A stretch of DNA of 50,298 bases. Source: Mesorhizobium sp. (GTDB taxonomy: Bacteria; Pseudomonadota; Alphaproteobacteria; Rhizobiales; Rhizobiaceae). Numbering within the stretch: position 1 is the first letter of the stretch; each line of letters begins with the position of its first letter. Shown here piece by piece: positions 28,662 through 37,248 of this stretch. The notes beneath the pieces were generated by a model. The model had not been told where the DNA came from. It saw nothing but the letters and a program-made list of their open reading frames with translations, and searched no databases. Location of the stretch: assembly GCA_004020645.1 (NCBI GenBank), contig SAQL01000039.1, forward strand, positions 1 through 50,298, written 5' to 3'. Made by a program: the position numbers and the translations under genes.

Positions 28662-29621
28662 ATGCACGAAGTGAATTTGCGTCGCGTCGACCTGAACCTG
28701 CTGGTGGTGCTCGAGGCGCTGCTTGACGAAAGAAGCGTCACGCGGGCCGCCGTCCGTCTCAATATGAGCCAGCCGGCGGTGAGCCGTGCGCTGTCGCGGC
28801 TACGAAAGCTGTTCGCGGACGCCCTTCTGGTGGAAGGGCGCACAGGTTACATGCTCACTGCCCGCGCCGACGAGATTCGGCCGGCGCTGCGCAGGACGCT
28901 GGCGGACATCGCTACGATGCTGGGGGCGAACCCGTTCGACCCGGCAACGGCAACCGGTCATGTGCGGCTGCTGATGATGGATCTTGAGACTGCCGCGTTG
29001 GCGCCTCATCTGCTTGCTCGTCTCGCCGCCGAGGCGCCGGCGCTCGACCTGGACATTCTGCCGCCCAGCGCAACGGCGATCGAAGCACTGGAGGAGGACG
29101 CCGTGGACGCACTCGTCGGCGTGATCGACGATGCGCCCGCGGGCATCCGCCGGCGCGGTCTCTATCAAGACCGCTTTGTTACGCTGATGCGCACAGGGCA
29201 TCCCGCAGCGAGCCATGCGCTTACGCTCGACCGATATCTCGAATTGGGTCATATCGTGGTGAGCGTCACCGGCGTCGGACCAGCGTTCGTCGACGTAGCG
29301 CTCGCTGGTGTGGGCCGCCGACGAAGGGTGAGCGTGCGCGTACCGAGCTTCCTTGCCGCAGTGGAAATCGCTGCCCGCTCCGACCTGATCATGACGCTGC
29401 CGTCGAGCCTGGCGCAGATGGTGGGGGGACGTTTTGTCTCGCTGCGCCCGCCGCTTGATCTCGGCAGCTTCACCATGAGCCTTCTCTGGCACGCACGCCA
29501 CCAGGACGAACCGCGGCACGTCTGGTTGCGGCATAGCATCGCCGCCGCCGCAACCGCACTCAGCGCGCCCGGCTCGTCCGAAGGCAGCGTCCGTTCGCAG
29601 CCTGCGGGCAGTGCTCCTTGA
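28662..29621 (+). CDS. LysR-family transcriptional regulator
   Basis: 319 residues. The N-terminal winged helix reads LNLLVVLEALLDERSVTRAA then VRLNMSQPAVSRALSRLR, the LysR pattern of the NodD/PcpR-like subgroup. A periplasmic-binding-like effector domain follows from residue 90. ATG 28662 begins MHEVNLRRVDLNL, the usual LysR opening. It diverges from the NmrA-like gene, the likely target and now frameshifted. It converges on dmeF with about 50 bases between stops. Confidence 0.88.
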   Translation: MHEVNLRRVDLNLLVVLEALLDERSVTRAAVRLNMSQPAVSRALSRLRKLFADALLVEGRTGYMLTARADEIRPALRRTLADIATMLGANPFDPATATGHVRLLMMDLETAALAPHLLARLAAEAPALDLDILPPSATAIEALEEDAVDALVGVIDDAPAGIRRRGLYQDRFVTLMRTGHPAASHALTLDRYLELGHIVVSVTGVGPAFVDVALAGVGRRRRVSVRVPSFLAAVEIAARSDLIMTLPSSLAQMVGGRFVSLRPPLDLGSFTMSLLWHARHQDEPRHVWLRHSIAAAATALSAPGSSEGSVRSQPAGSAP

Positions 29622-29671
29622 GCAGATGGATGATGCCGAGGCTAACGGAAACGAGCCGGTCGAAGCGATCG

Positions 29672-30697
29672 TTAGTACCTGTCGTGTTCGCCGTGAACAT
29701 GATCCGCATCCGCACTCGCCAATCTGATATTGGCCGCCGCAAGCGCCGGCATGTGCTCGAACAGCTCGTCTTCCAGCGCTGCCGTGAGCTTTTTCGCCTC
29801 GGCGACCGGCAGGCTTTCTTCGACGGCGATGGCAATGTCGGCGTGCAGCCTGTGACCGATCCACCGCGCCTTGGCCTCGACAATTCGCGCTCCCGGCACA
29901 TGCGCGGCGGCATGATGGATTTCGCCGATGACATCAGGCTCCACGCCGTCGAGCATACGGGTCAGCACCGAGTGGGCCGACTGCCAGACGATACCGAAGA
30001 TCGCAAGCGTGATGAGCAGGCCGACGATCGGGTCGGCCAGCGCAAAACCGAGCCAGACGCCGAACGCCCCGAGGACCACGGCAAGGCTGGTCAGGCCGTC
30101 GGTGCGGGCGTGGTAGCCGTCGGCAATCAGTGCGGCGCTGTTGATTTCGCGGCCGACGCGGATGCGGAACACCGCGACGGCCTCGTTGCCGAGAAAGCCG
30201 ACGATGCCTGCCGCCGCCAGCCAACCCAGATGGGTCACCACTCGTGGATTTATCAACCGGTCGATGGCCTGATAACCGGCGACGATGGCGCTGAACAGGA
30301 TGATCCCGACGATGATGATCCCGGCCAGGTCCTCGACGCGGCCAAGGCCGTAGGTGAAGGTTGGCGACGGCTTGCGCCGGGCCAGCATGAAAGCGATCCA
30401 CAACGGAATGGCGGTGGTGGCGTCACCGATGTTGTGGATGGTGTCGGCCAGCAGCGCCACGCTGCCCGACAGCGCGACCACGACCATCTGCAGCGCCGCC
30501 GTGATCGCCAGGATGACAAACGACCATTTTATCGCCCAGATGCCCCGATCGGTCGTCGCTATGGTTGCGTCGATGACCCCGTGGCGATGCGGCCCGCTAC
30601 CATGGTCGTGACCATGTGCGGCGTGATCGCGCGACCCGAACCCGAACCAGTCGAGAATGCGCGCGCCGAGACGGCTCACGGGTATCTGACGGTTCAC
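29672..30697 (-). CDS. dmeF: Cobalt/nickel efflux CDF transporter DmeF
   Basis: 341 residues from a GTG at 30695-30697 that overlaps the dmeR stop as GTGA. A His-rich stretch (DHAAHGHDHGSGPHRHG) precedes GIWAIKWSFVILAITAALQM, the hallmark opening of DmeF. Six membrane helices carry the CDF metal-site residues in ADTIHNIGDATTA (helix 2) and DGYHARTDGLTS (helix 5). A cytoplasmic domain follows and ends in His-rich DHVHGEHDRY. DmeF exports Co2+ and Ni2+ in exchange for protons. Tight overlap with a DmeR-like repressor gene matches the dmeRF operon described in Rhizobium leguminosarum. An ATG upstream would overlap most of dmeR and is not used. Confidence 0.88.
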   Translation of the reverse strand: MNRQIPVSRLGARILDWFGFGSRDHAAHGHDHGSGPHRHGVIDATIATTDRGIWAIKWSFVILAITAALQMVVVALSGSVALLADTIHNIGDATTAIPLWIAFMLARRKPSPTFTYGLGRVEDLAGIIIVGIILFSAIVAGYQAIDRLINPRVVTHLGWLAAAGIVGFLGNEAVAVFRIRVGREINSAALIADGYHARTDGLTSLAVVLGAFGVWLGFALADPIVGLLITLAIFGIVWQSAHSVLTRMLDGVEPDVIGEIHHAAAHVPGARIVEAKARWIGHRLHADIAIAVEESLPVAEAKKLTAALEDELFEHMPALAAANIRLASADADHVHGEHDRY

Positions 30698-30957
30698 AGG
30701 TATTTCGCCAGTTGCTTGAGTTCCGCCAGCGAGTTGCCGCCGGCTTCCGCGGTGTCCGTCAGGCAATGCTCGATATGATCGTGGATCAGTTCGCGCTTTG
30801 CGCTGCTGATGGCGCTCTCCACGGCGTGGAGTTGCTGCGCCAGATCAACGCAAGGACGATGCGCCTCGAACATCGACAGCACCGCCGCAAGGTGGCCTTG
30901 CGCGCGCTTCAGACGCTTCACGATAGCAGGATGCGAACGATGGATACTTGCGGGCAT
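30694..30957 (-). CDS. dmeR: RcnR/CsoR-family metal-sensing repressor DmeR
   Basis: 87 residues, all-helical DUF156 family. The start MPASIHRSHPAIVKRLKRAQ has a strong GGGGGGAGGATAC upstream. Metal-ligand positions of the RcnR/DmeR type are present: an N-terminal HRSHP, Cys in PCVDLAQQLHAVESA with the following His, and LIHDHIEHCL. Members are tetramers that leave DNA when Ni2+ or Co2+ binds. It overlaps dmeF by four bases, and a G/C-tract operator lies immediately upstream. Confidence 0.85.
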   Translation of the reverse strand: MPASIHRSHPAIVKRLKRAQGHLAAVLSMFEAHRPCVDLAQQLHAVESAISSAKRELIHDHIEHCLTDTAEAGGNSLAELKQLAKYL

Positions 30958-30966
30958 GCTTCTTTT

Positions 30967-30988
30967 GTATCCTCCCCCCGGGGATATA
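30967..30988. promoter_or_regulatory. G/C-tract operator of the dmeRF operon
   Basis: TATCC-TCCCCCC-GGGGATA forms an inverted repeat with TATCC/GGGATA arms around a C/G run. It lies 9-31 bases upstream of dmeR and overlaps its ribosome binding site. RcnR/CsoR-family operators are A/T-flanked G/C tracts of this shape, so DmeR autoregulates here (inference). Confidence 0.6.
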
Positions 30989-31260
30989 GTCAATCTTTCG
31001 ACTTACTTTACTTTGCCGCTGAGTGTCCAACAGCCCGAAGAAAACCCTCGGCGCGCCCGGCGACCTGCCACCCTCCTACGGATAGCTTTGCCGACCGCCG
31101 GTTGCACCGTATTATTTCGTGACCGTGTCGCGCGGGAACCTTCCCTCGCACCACGCGTTCGGGGCGCTGTATTCGCCATGCCTCATATTTAGGCAAACAT
31201 AGGTGACGGGCGAATACCGGCGGGGAGGCAAAAGCGTGGGTTGGGGAGGAGCATATTGTG

Positions 31261-31476
31261 ATGTCGAATCGCGAAATTGGAACGTCCCACACATTGGGGC
31301 TGCGCGTCGCTGATCTCAAAGCCAGGATGCGAAGCGCCCGTATTACCGAACACGAAATTAAAACCTTTCAGAAAGTCGCCGCCATCATGGGAGGAGGCGA
31401 AGGTTCCCTACGGCTCGATGCCGACGACCTGATTGCGGCGTCTTTCGTTGTCGAGGACGAGCCCAGGACAACCTGA
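31261..31476 (+). CDS. Small hypothetical protein
   Basis: 71 residues, soluble, mostly helical (VADLKARMRSARITEHEIKT, FQKVAAIMGGGEGSL). GGGGAGGAGC lies ten bases before ATG 31261; a GTG one codon earlier is also possible. I recognise no family. The composition is like that of a real protein and the third codon positions are GC-rich. It converges on the flavodoxin-fold oxidoreductase, 20 bases away. Confidence 0.5.
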   Translation: MSNREIGTSHTLGLRVADLKARMRSARITEHEIKTFQKVAAIMGGGEGSLRLDADDLIAASFVVEDEPRTT

Positions 31477-31496
31477 CGATCATGGCGCCCCGGCGA

Positions 31497-32123
31497 TCAG
31501 CCAGGCACCACGTCGGAGGCCAGGAAAGCGGCGCGTCCGAGGCTGGCAACCGCTTTCCTGAAACGCTGCAAATGCGCCTGGCGCTCCACCGCTGAGACAG
31601 TGTCCATCCGGTAGAGCGCCAGGAATTTTGTCGAGCACAGCGGATGGCAAACGGAGCGGAAGCCGCGCAGCAGGGTGCGCCGGCCGGGCTGGCCCATGAT
31701 CCACGACATCAGCGGCGTCGCGCCGCATGTGGTCATCGCCAGCACCCGGCGTATGTGCCGCAATTTGGGGCGTGCGCCGCGCTGCGCCGTCGGCATCTCG
31801 AAGGCGAAGCCCGGCACCAGCACCCGCTCCAGCCAGCCCTTGAGCATGGCCGGCAGGCCGTACCACCAGGTCGGGTAGACGAAGATGACGGCCTCCGCCC
31901 AAAGCAGTTCCTGCGCCCGGTCATGCACCGGCGCGAGGTTCGCCGCCTTGTCGTGATAGCCGAGCCATTCGTCGGCGCGCATGATCGGGTCGAAACCGGT
32001 CGCGTAGAGGTCGAGGAGATGAACCTCATGGCCGCGTTCGGCAAGCGTCTCCAGCACCGTGTCGCGCACAGCCCCGTTGAAGCTGTCGGTGCAGGGATGG
32101 CAATAGACGACAAGGACTTTCAT
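31497..32123 (-). CDS. NAD(P)H-dependent flavodoxin-fold oxidoreductase
   Basis: 208 residues of the NQO1/KefF/MdaB-like family: VLVVYCHPCTDSFNGAVRD for the FMN/FAD phosphate loop, VIFVYPTWWYGLPAMLKGW as the second flavin-binding motif. A soluble quinone or azo reductase is likely; the natural substrate is unknown. It diverges from a GntR/FCD regulator across 190 bases that contain a perfect 12-bp palindrome, so it may be controlled by that regulator. Confidence 0.85.
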   Translation of the reverse strand: MKVLVVYCHPCTDSFNGAVRDTVLETLAERGHEVHLLDLYATGFDPIMRADEWLGYHDKAANLAPVHDRAQELLWAEAVIFVYPTWWYGLPAMLKGWLERVLVPGFAFEMPTAQRGARPKLRHIRRVLAMTTCGATPLMSWIMGQPGRRTLLRGFRSVCHPLCSTKFLALYRMDTVSAVERQAHLQRFRKAVASLGRAAFLASDVVPG

Positions 32124-32242
32124 GTTGGGCTCAGACCGGCTGGCTTGGCATCATCGCCCCGGCTTGAAACGCGCATGCAATGGCCTGCGGGACATCGTCA
32201 GCACCGTAATCGAGGCTCTGCGTCGCCCCTCGTTTCTGGATA

Positions 32243-32254
32243 CTCGTATACGAG
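32243..32254. promoter_or_regulatory. Candidate GntR operator
   Basis: CTCGTATACGAG is a perfect 12-bp palindrome in the divergent space between the oxidoreductase (start 32123) and the GntR gene (start 32315). FCD-type GntR proteins commonly bind TNGTATACNA-like palindromes, so this is a good candidate site. Confidence 0.55.
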
Positions 32255-32314
32255 GGTACAGATATCCAGACGGGCGGCTTTCTGTTAGCAAGGCTCACCT
32301 GACGGGAGAATCGA

Positions 32315-32989
32315 TTGCGCGGACTTGGCGAAGGCTTGATGCAGAAGCCGCTGACGGTGGCGGAGCAAGTGGCGAATGTGCTGCGCGAATCGATTGCCGA
32401 GGGCAGCCTGGCGGCCGGCACGCCGCTGCGTCAGGACGACCTGGCCGAGCGGTTCGGTTTCAGCCGCATGCCGGTCCGCGACGCGCTTCGCCAGCTCGAA
32501 GCCGAAGGCATCGTGTCGATCCATCCGACCAAGGGCGCGCATGTCGCCAGGATGGACGCTACCGAGATCAGGGAGATCTTTGCGGTCCGCGCACTGCTCG
32601 AAGGCGAAGCGCTGCGGCTCTCGATCCCCAACCTCGGCAAAGAAAAACTGGACGAGGCCGGCTATGTGCTCAACCAGATCGATGCCGAGCCGAATGTCGG
32701 CCGCTGGGGAACGCTGAACCGGGCCTTTCATCTGGCCCTTTACAGCGCCTGCGGCAACACAAGGCTGCTCGGCCTGATCGAAGCCCACCACAATGCGGCC
32801 GACCGCTACGTTCGCATTCTCCTGTCCAACCTCAACTATCGCAGCCGCTCGCAGTCGGAGCACCGCGACCTGTTGACGACCTGCCGCCACCGTGACGCCG
32901 AGGCAGCCGTCCGCGTCCTGAAAAGGCACCTCAGCGAAGGCATGGAAACGCTCGCCAGGGCTGGAGATGGGCTGGCGGGAAAGTCCTGA
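32315..32989 (+). CDS. GntR-family regulator, FCD subfamily
   Basis: 224 residues. A winged helix (QVANVLRESIAEGSLAAGTP, LRQDDLAERFGFSRMPVRDA) is followed by a helical FCD ligand-binding domain. The latter carries metal/ligand residues in LNRAFHLALYSACGN and HHNAADRYVR. The TTG at 32315 has GGGAGA seven bases upstream; the ATG at 32339 is the alternative. FCD members sense carboxylic acids and often regulate sugar-acid or amino-acid catabolism. Two bases separate its stop from the start of the pseudouridine synthase gene, so they are co-transcribed. Confidence 0.85.
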   Translation: MRGLGEGLMQKPLTVAEQVANVLRESIAEGSLAAGTPLRQDDLAERFGFSRMPVRDALRQLEAEGIVSIHPTKGAHVARMDATEIREIFAVRALLEGEALRLSIPNLGKEKLDEAGYVLNQIDAEPNVGRWGTLNRAFHLALYSACGNTRLLGLIEAHHNAADRYVRILLSNLNYRSRSQSEHRDLLTTCRHRDAEAAVRVLKRHLSEGMETLARAGDGLAGKS

Positions 32990-32991
32990 CC

Positions 32992-33789
32992 TTGCCGGAG
33001 CGCTCTCGCAAAACCATAGCGACGCCACGACCGAATACCGGCCGGCAGCGCCCCTCGCCTAGCGTCGGAGCCAGTCCGCCAGGAGTGAGCCTTTGCCGTG
33101 CGCTGTCGAAGCTCGGCCTGTGCTCGCGCAAGCAGGCGGAGATTCTGGTCGCCGAAGGGCGCGTCCGGGTCGCCGGCAAAATTGTGCGCAACGGCTCGAT
33201 GCGCGTCGATCCCGGCCGCGACCGCATCGAGGTCGATGGCAGACGTGTCGTCGCCGAGCGCAAGGTCTATCTGATGATCAACAAGCCGCGCGGGCTGGTC
33301 ACCACCCGCGACGATCCGCAGGATCGCGGCACCGTCTATGACTGCCTGGCAGAACTCGACCTGCCCTTCGTGTCGCCGGTCGGCCGCCTCGACAAGGCCA
33401 GCGAAGGCCTGCTTTTGATGACCAACGACACGCGCTTCGCCCAGCGCTTGCTCGACCCCGCTTGGCACGTCGCCAAGACCTATCACGTGCAGATCGGCGC
33501 CCTGCCCGACGAGGCCATGCTGGCGCGGTTGCGCGCCGGTGCGACGGTCGACGGTGAGCCTCTGACGGCGCGGTCAATCGAAATCCTGCGCAGCGGCACC
33601 AGCACCGCCTGGCTGGAAATCACTCTCGACGAGGGCCGCAACCGCCACATTCGCCGGCTGATCGGCGCGCACGATGTCGAGGTGCTTCGCCTGGTGCGGG
33701 TGGCGATCGGCCCGTTGCAGCTCGGTGAACTCGCCAAGGGCAAGGCCCGCCACCTCACGGCCGAAGAGTTGGCGCTGTTTCAGGCCTGA
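32992..33789 (+). CDS. RsuA/RluB/RluE-family rRNA pseudouridine synthase
   Basis: 265 residues. An S4 RNA-binding domain (LSKLGLCSRKQAEILVAEGR, about residues 38-85) is followed by the pseudouridine synthase fold. VYLMINKPRGLVTT and the catalytic Asp in VGRLDKASEGLLLM are visible, then ITLDEGRNRHIRRLIGAHD near the end. It should isomerise a specific uridine in 16S or 23S rRNA; the site cannot be predicted. The start is TTG 32992, two bases after the GntR stop. The first 30 residues are low-complexity, so a start further in is possible. A palindromic repeat follows the stop. Confidence 0.85.
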   Translation: MPERSRKTIATPRPNTGRQRPSPSVGASPPGVSLCRALSKLGLCSRKQAEILVAEGRVRVAGKIVRNGSMRVDPGRDRIEVDGRRVVAERKVYLMINKPRGLVTTRDDPQDRGTVYDCLAELDLPFVSPVGRLDKASEGLLLMTNDTRFAQRLLDPAWHVAKTYHVQIGALPDEAMLARLRAGATVDGEPLTARSIEILRSGTSTAWLEITLDEGRNRHIRRLIGAHDVEVLRLVRVAIGPLQLGELAKGKARHLTAEELALFQA

Positions 33790-33807
33790 CCGAAGGCGCA
33801 TCGCTCT

Positions 33808-33832
33808 CCCTTCTCCCCTTGTGGGAGAAGGG
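33808..33832. repeat. Rhizobial palindromic repeat
   Basis: CCCTTCTCCC / GGGAGAAGGG, perfect 10-bp arms with a 5-base loop, in the 74 bases between the convergent pseudouridine synthase and NptA genes. Same family as the elements at 37.0, 38.1, 40.7 and 44.7 kb. It could also end transcription from either side. Confidence 0.75.
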
Positions 33833-33863
33833 AAAGGGGCAGCCCCGCCGCCGACCTCGACGA

Positions 33864-35594
33864 TTACTCGGCCGGAACCGGGCTGAGGCCTGGATCGCCC
33901 ATCGAGTGCGGCTTGGCCTCCCTGCGCGCTGACGCCCGGGCGAGAACGCTTTGCCGGTTGACCGATTTGCGCTCGGCATCGATGCGTTGGATCAGGATTT
34001 CGGCGCGCTCGATTGAACCGAGCAGCGCCAGGATCGTGCCGCGTTCGGCGGCGCCTGCATTCGGTCCGAGCGCCAGCGTGCGGGCACGCAGTTCCTCGAC
34101 CTCCGGGAGGTTGACATGCCCGGCCGGCATCTTCGGGTCGGAGATGCCGTAGGTCGGCAAGATCTCCCGCAGCGAGGCATCGAGCTTGCTCAGCGCGACG
34201 TCGACGATGGCCTGCGCCGGACCGCTGAATTTCTCGCGCCGCACGCGGCGCGCCACCTGATGCATCGATTCCGTCAGGGCGGCCGTGAAGTCGGCCTCCT
34301 CGATCAGGCTGGCGATCAGGTCGAGCTGGTCGTAGGGCAAATCCTCCTTCATCAGCTCGGCGGTGTAGGCACGGATATCGCGGCTGAGGATGTCGGTTGC
34401 GAGATAATGCTCGCCCGGATCCGACGGCGCCTTCTTGGACGAGCGTGCGATGTCGAGGAACATGGCGCCGGCCTGAAGGTGACGGGCCGTCTCCTGCTGA
34501 ACGGCGGGAACGGCCTTGGCAAAATCACCGGCCAGCTTGCGGTCGAGGAATCTCGGTGTCGAGAAATCCTCGGCGTCCTCGGCCTCCGTGTGACCGACAC
34601 GCGACAGAACCCGCTCGAACACACCGATGAACGGAAACAGCAACAACGTATTGAAGATGTTGAAGAAGGTCGAGTAAAGGCCGACCGCGACCGGCACCAG
34701 GGGGAAGGTCTCCTTGCCGTCAACGATCACCGGAATGGCGGGATCGCCGCCGAAGAACTGCATGGCCCATTCCAGGACCTGTATGGAGACGAAGAACAGC
34801 GGGATAGTGATGCACACGCCGATGATGTTGAACGAGATGTGCGCGTAAGCGGTCCGCTTGGCATTCTTCGAGAGATTGAGCGAAGCCATCCACGAGGTGA
34901 TCGTGGTGCCGAGATCGGCGCCGAGCGAGAAGGCGACGGCCGTCGTCCAGTCGAGAATGCCGGCGGCGCCAAGGCCCATGACAATGCCGATCGTCGCCGA
35001 GGACGAATGGATCATGGCGGTCACGCCGGCGGCGATGAACACGCATTTGAGCAGGTTGAGGTAGGAGTCGGCCGTCAGCGTTTGCAGCAGGGCCATGACT
35101 TCGGGCAGGTTGCGAAGCGGACGCAGGCCACCGGTCATCAGGTTGAGGCCATAGAAGATCAGCGCGAAGCCCATGCCGGCGAGCGCTATGTTCTTGACCT
35201 TTTCGCTTTTGGCGAAGCAGTAGACCAGCGAGAACACGCCGGCCAGGATCAATCCGAGCGGACCGAGCGGCAGAGCAATGAGCCCGTTGCCAAGCGTGGT
35301 GCCGATATTGGCGCCCATGATCACGCTGATAGCCGGTCGAAGCGCGATGACGCCGGCATTGACCAGGCCGACGACCATGACGCTCATCGCCGTCGACGAC
35401 TGAATGACACCGGTGATCAGCGTTCCCGCCAGCACGCCCTTGATCGGTGTTCCGGCGGCTTTGGCGAGAAAGGCGCGCATCCGGTTGACCGACAGCGCCT
35501 GGATGCCGTTTGCCATGAAGTCGAGGCCGAGCATGAAGATGCCCAACCCGCCGATCACCGGCACGAGGATGTCCTTGAAGATATCTATGTCCAT
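33864..35594 (-). CDS. Na/Pi cotransporter (NptA/YjbB type) with PhoU-like domain
   Basis: 576 residues. Two inverted Na_Pi_cotrans repeats make up the membrane part. Signatures include GTLITGVIQSSTAMSVMVVG and its counterpart GVTAMIHSSSATIGIVMGLG (QSS motifs), with about nine helices in residues 1-330. Residues about 360-530 form a helical PhoU-like domain (AVPAVQQETARHLQAGAMFL). Members move phosphate with sodium. The start MDIDIFKDILVPVIGG at 35594 is chosen. It follows a PstS-like gene on the same strand, 87 bases apart, an unusual partner for this carrier class. Confidence 0.88.
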   Translation of the reverse strand: MDIDIFKDILVPVIGGLGIFMLGLDFMANGIQALSVNRMRAFLAKAAGTPIKGVLAGTLITGVIQSSTAMSVMVVGLVNAGVIALRPAISVIMGANIGTTLGNGLIALPLGPLGLILAGVFSLVYCFAKSEKVKNIALAGMGFALIFYGLNLMTGGLRPLRNLPEVMALLQTLTADSYLNLLKCVFIAAGVTAMIHSSSATIGIVMGLGAAGILDWTTAVAFSLGADLGTTITSWMASLNLSKNAKRTAYAHISFNIIGVCITIPLFFVSIQVLEWAMQFFGGDPAIPVIVDGKETFPLVPVAVGLYSTFFNIFNTLLLFPFIGVFERVLSRVGHTEAEDAEDFSTPRFLDRKLAGDFAKAVPAVQQETARHLQAGAMFLDIARSSKKAPSDPGEHYLATDILSRDIRAYTAELMKEDLPYDQLDLIASLIEEADFTAALTESMHQVARRVRREKFSGPAQAIVDVALSKLDASLREILPTYGISDPKMPAGHVNLPEVEELRARTLALGPNAGAAERGTILALLGSIERAEILIQRIDAERKSVNRQSVLARASARREAKPHSMGDPGLSPVPAE

Positions 35595-35681
35595 GTCACG
35601 CAGTCCCCAACAAGCCGTCACCACGGCGCGATATGACGTTCAGTTCACGTGCTGCGCGAAGCAGCAGCCCGGCTCTTCCGC

Positions 35682-36776
35682 TCAGTTTCCGACGGGCGCT
35701 TGCCTTGCCCAGTATTGTTCGACCTGATCGATGAGCGCCTTCGGCAGCGGCACATAGCCGAGCGCGGCGGCGTCACCCGCGCCTTGTGCGAAGGCAAGCC
35801 GGAAAAGGTCGCGCACGCGGCGATAGCGATGTTCCGAACGGCCCGAGACCTGGACGACCGCGAACACCGCCGTGCTGATCGGATAGGCGGCATCGCCGTC
35901 TCGATCGGTCAGCGAAGCGAAGAAATCGGTCGTTTTTGCCCAGTCGATGGACGTCGCGGCAGCCTGCACGCCCTCCGGCTCCGGCTTGACGAATTTGCCG
36001 GATTTGTTCTCGATCAGCGCGTAGGAAAGACTGGCGCGCTGAGCCTGGCCAGATTCGGCATAGGCGATCGCGCCCTTCGTGTCGTGCACGGCTCGAATGA
36101 GGTTCTGTGTGCCTTCCGCGTCAGTGCCGAGCGGCCACGAGATCAGTGTATTGGCGCCGTATTTGGCCTTCCACTCGCCGCTGACCGCCGACAGATACTC
36201 CGTGAAGACAAAGGTCGAGCCGGAGCCGTCCTTGCGATGAACAACGCTGATCCTGAGATCGTGGAGCGTCAGGTCCGGATTCACCGCCTTGATCGCGGGA
36301 TCGGACCACGACTGGATCTTGCCCAGATAGATGTCGGCCAGCAGCGGCCCCGTCAGGCGAAGGCTTCCCGGGCCGATGCCGTCGAGATTGACGACGACGG
36401 CGATGGCGCCCATGACGATCGGAAACTGCTGGCGGCCGGCTTTCCTGAGTTCGGCGGCATTGATCGGCGCATCCGTCGCGGCAAAGTCCATGTCCGGCTG
36501 GTCGAGACGCAGGACGCCGGCGAGCGAGCCGACGATTTCATAGTCAACCTTCCAATCGGGCGAGATGTAGTCGCCGCCGTCGGCGCGGGCGCTCTCATAG
36601 GCCGTTGCCCATTTATCGATGATCGGGGCGGCCAGCGTCGATCCGGCGCCGCGAATAGGCTCGGCCTGTGCAGCGGCTCCGATCATCAAGGCAACAGCGA
36701 GCGTGAGGACGCCACTTGATCCCGCTATTTTCGCCCATTTGCGCCGAAGTGACGCAAAGCTTGCTGGAAACATCAT
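35682..36776 (-). CDS. PstS-like phosphate-binding protein
   Basis: 364 residues with a Sec signal (residues 1-38, cleavage at AAQAEP). Phosphate-binding family landmarks are IRGAGSTLAAPIIDKW at the mature N-terminus, VGSLAGVLRLDQPDMDFAAT, and RKDGSGSTFVFTEYLS, the anion-contact loop. A periplasmic binding protein for phosphate is likely. No pstC, pstA, pstB or phoU gene is adjacent; an Na/Pi carrier gene follows on the same strand. I looked for a Pho box upstream and did not find a convincing one. Confidence 0.85.
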   Translation of the reverse strand: MMFPASFASLRRKWAKIAGSSGVLTLAVALMIGAAAQAEPIRGAGSTLAAPIIDKWATAYESARADGGDYISPDWKVDYEIVGSLAGVLRLDQPDMDFAATDAPINAAELRKAGRQQFPIVMGAIAVVVNLDGIGPGSLRLTGPLLADIYLGKIQSWSDPAIKAVNPDLTLHDLRISVVHRKDGSGSTFVFTEYLSAVSGEWKAKYGANTLISWPLGTDAEGTQNLIRAVHDTKGAIAYAESGQAQRASLSYALIENKSGKFVKPEPEGVQAAATSIDWAKTTDFFASLTDRDGDAAYPISTAVFAVVQVSGRSEHRYRRVRDLFRLAFAQGAGDAAALGYVPLPKALIDQVEQYWARQAPVGN

Positions 36777-37248
36777 GGCGATCCCCGACTATACTGCACA
36801 AACGAACAGCTACTTTTCAGTCTTGGCAGATATCAACAGTCATACGCCCGCGAACGAACGCCGGCAGAGAAACAACATCACTCATCGTATGAACCTTGGT
36901 TAACGATTAGATGACAAAGATCTTTGTGGGTGCAACTTTTTATTCGGATTTTCTGCGATCGCCGCGGTCGCCTGAAGAATTGTAGGCGGCCAATCGCTTC
37001 AGCTCTGCGCTGCCCCTCACCTGCCTGCCGGCATCTCTCCCCGTCTAGTGACGGGGAGAGGGGCGCTCTCATCGATGCTTTCGCTAATCACCAGCGTTGC
37101 AGAAAGGGTGCCGAGGTTGCGACCAGTCCCTTCTCCCGTCTCTAGGGGAGAAGTGCCCGGCAGGGGCGATGAGGGGCGGCGCCGACTCCGACAACTGCCC
37201 CTTAGCACGAAGCTGCCCGTCGCCTCTACGCGGGCCCTCGAAGACACC
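36777..37248. other. Intergenic region with an inverted pair of palindromic repeats
   Basis: About 470 bases. 36777-37010 is the leader of the PstS-like gene and otherwise shows no feature. From 37012 two palindromic elements follow in opposite orientation, listed separately. Confidence 0.6.
37012..37176. repeat. Inverted pair of rhizobial palindromic repeats
   Basis: Unit 1 (37012-37070) has hairpin CTCTCCCCGT / ACGGGGAGAG at 37035-37044 and 37051-37060. Unit 2 (37126-37176) has CTTCTCCC / GGGAGAAG at 37130-37137 and 37146-37153. Their flanks, GCCCCTCACCTGCCTGCCGG and its near-complement CCCGGCAGGGGCGATGAGGG, point outward in opposite directions. Confidence 0.75.

Noticed and set aside
34116..35636. 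Plus-strand open frame of 506 codons
   Set aside because: Antisense of the Na/Pi carrier gene, low-complexity His/Arg/Asp-rich product and no recognisable motif.
36777..36930. Pho box upstream of the PstS-like gene
   Set aside because: One TGTCAT half site is present near 36910, but no second half at the required 11-base spacing. CTGTTGATATCTGCC has a 10-base period and poor fit.
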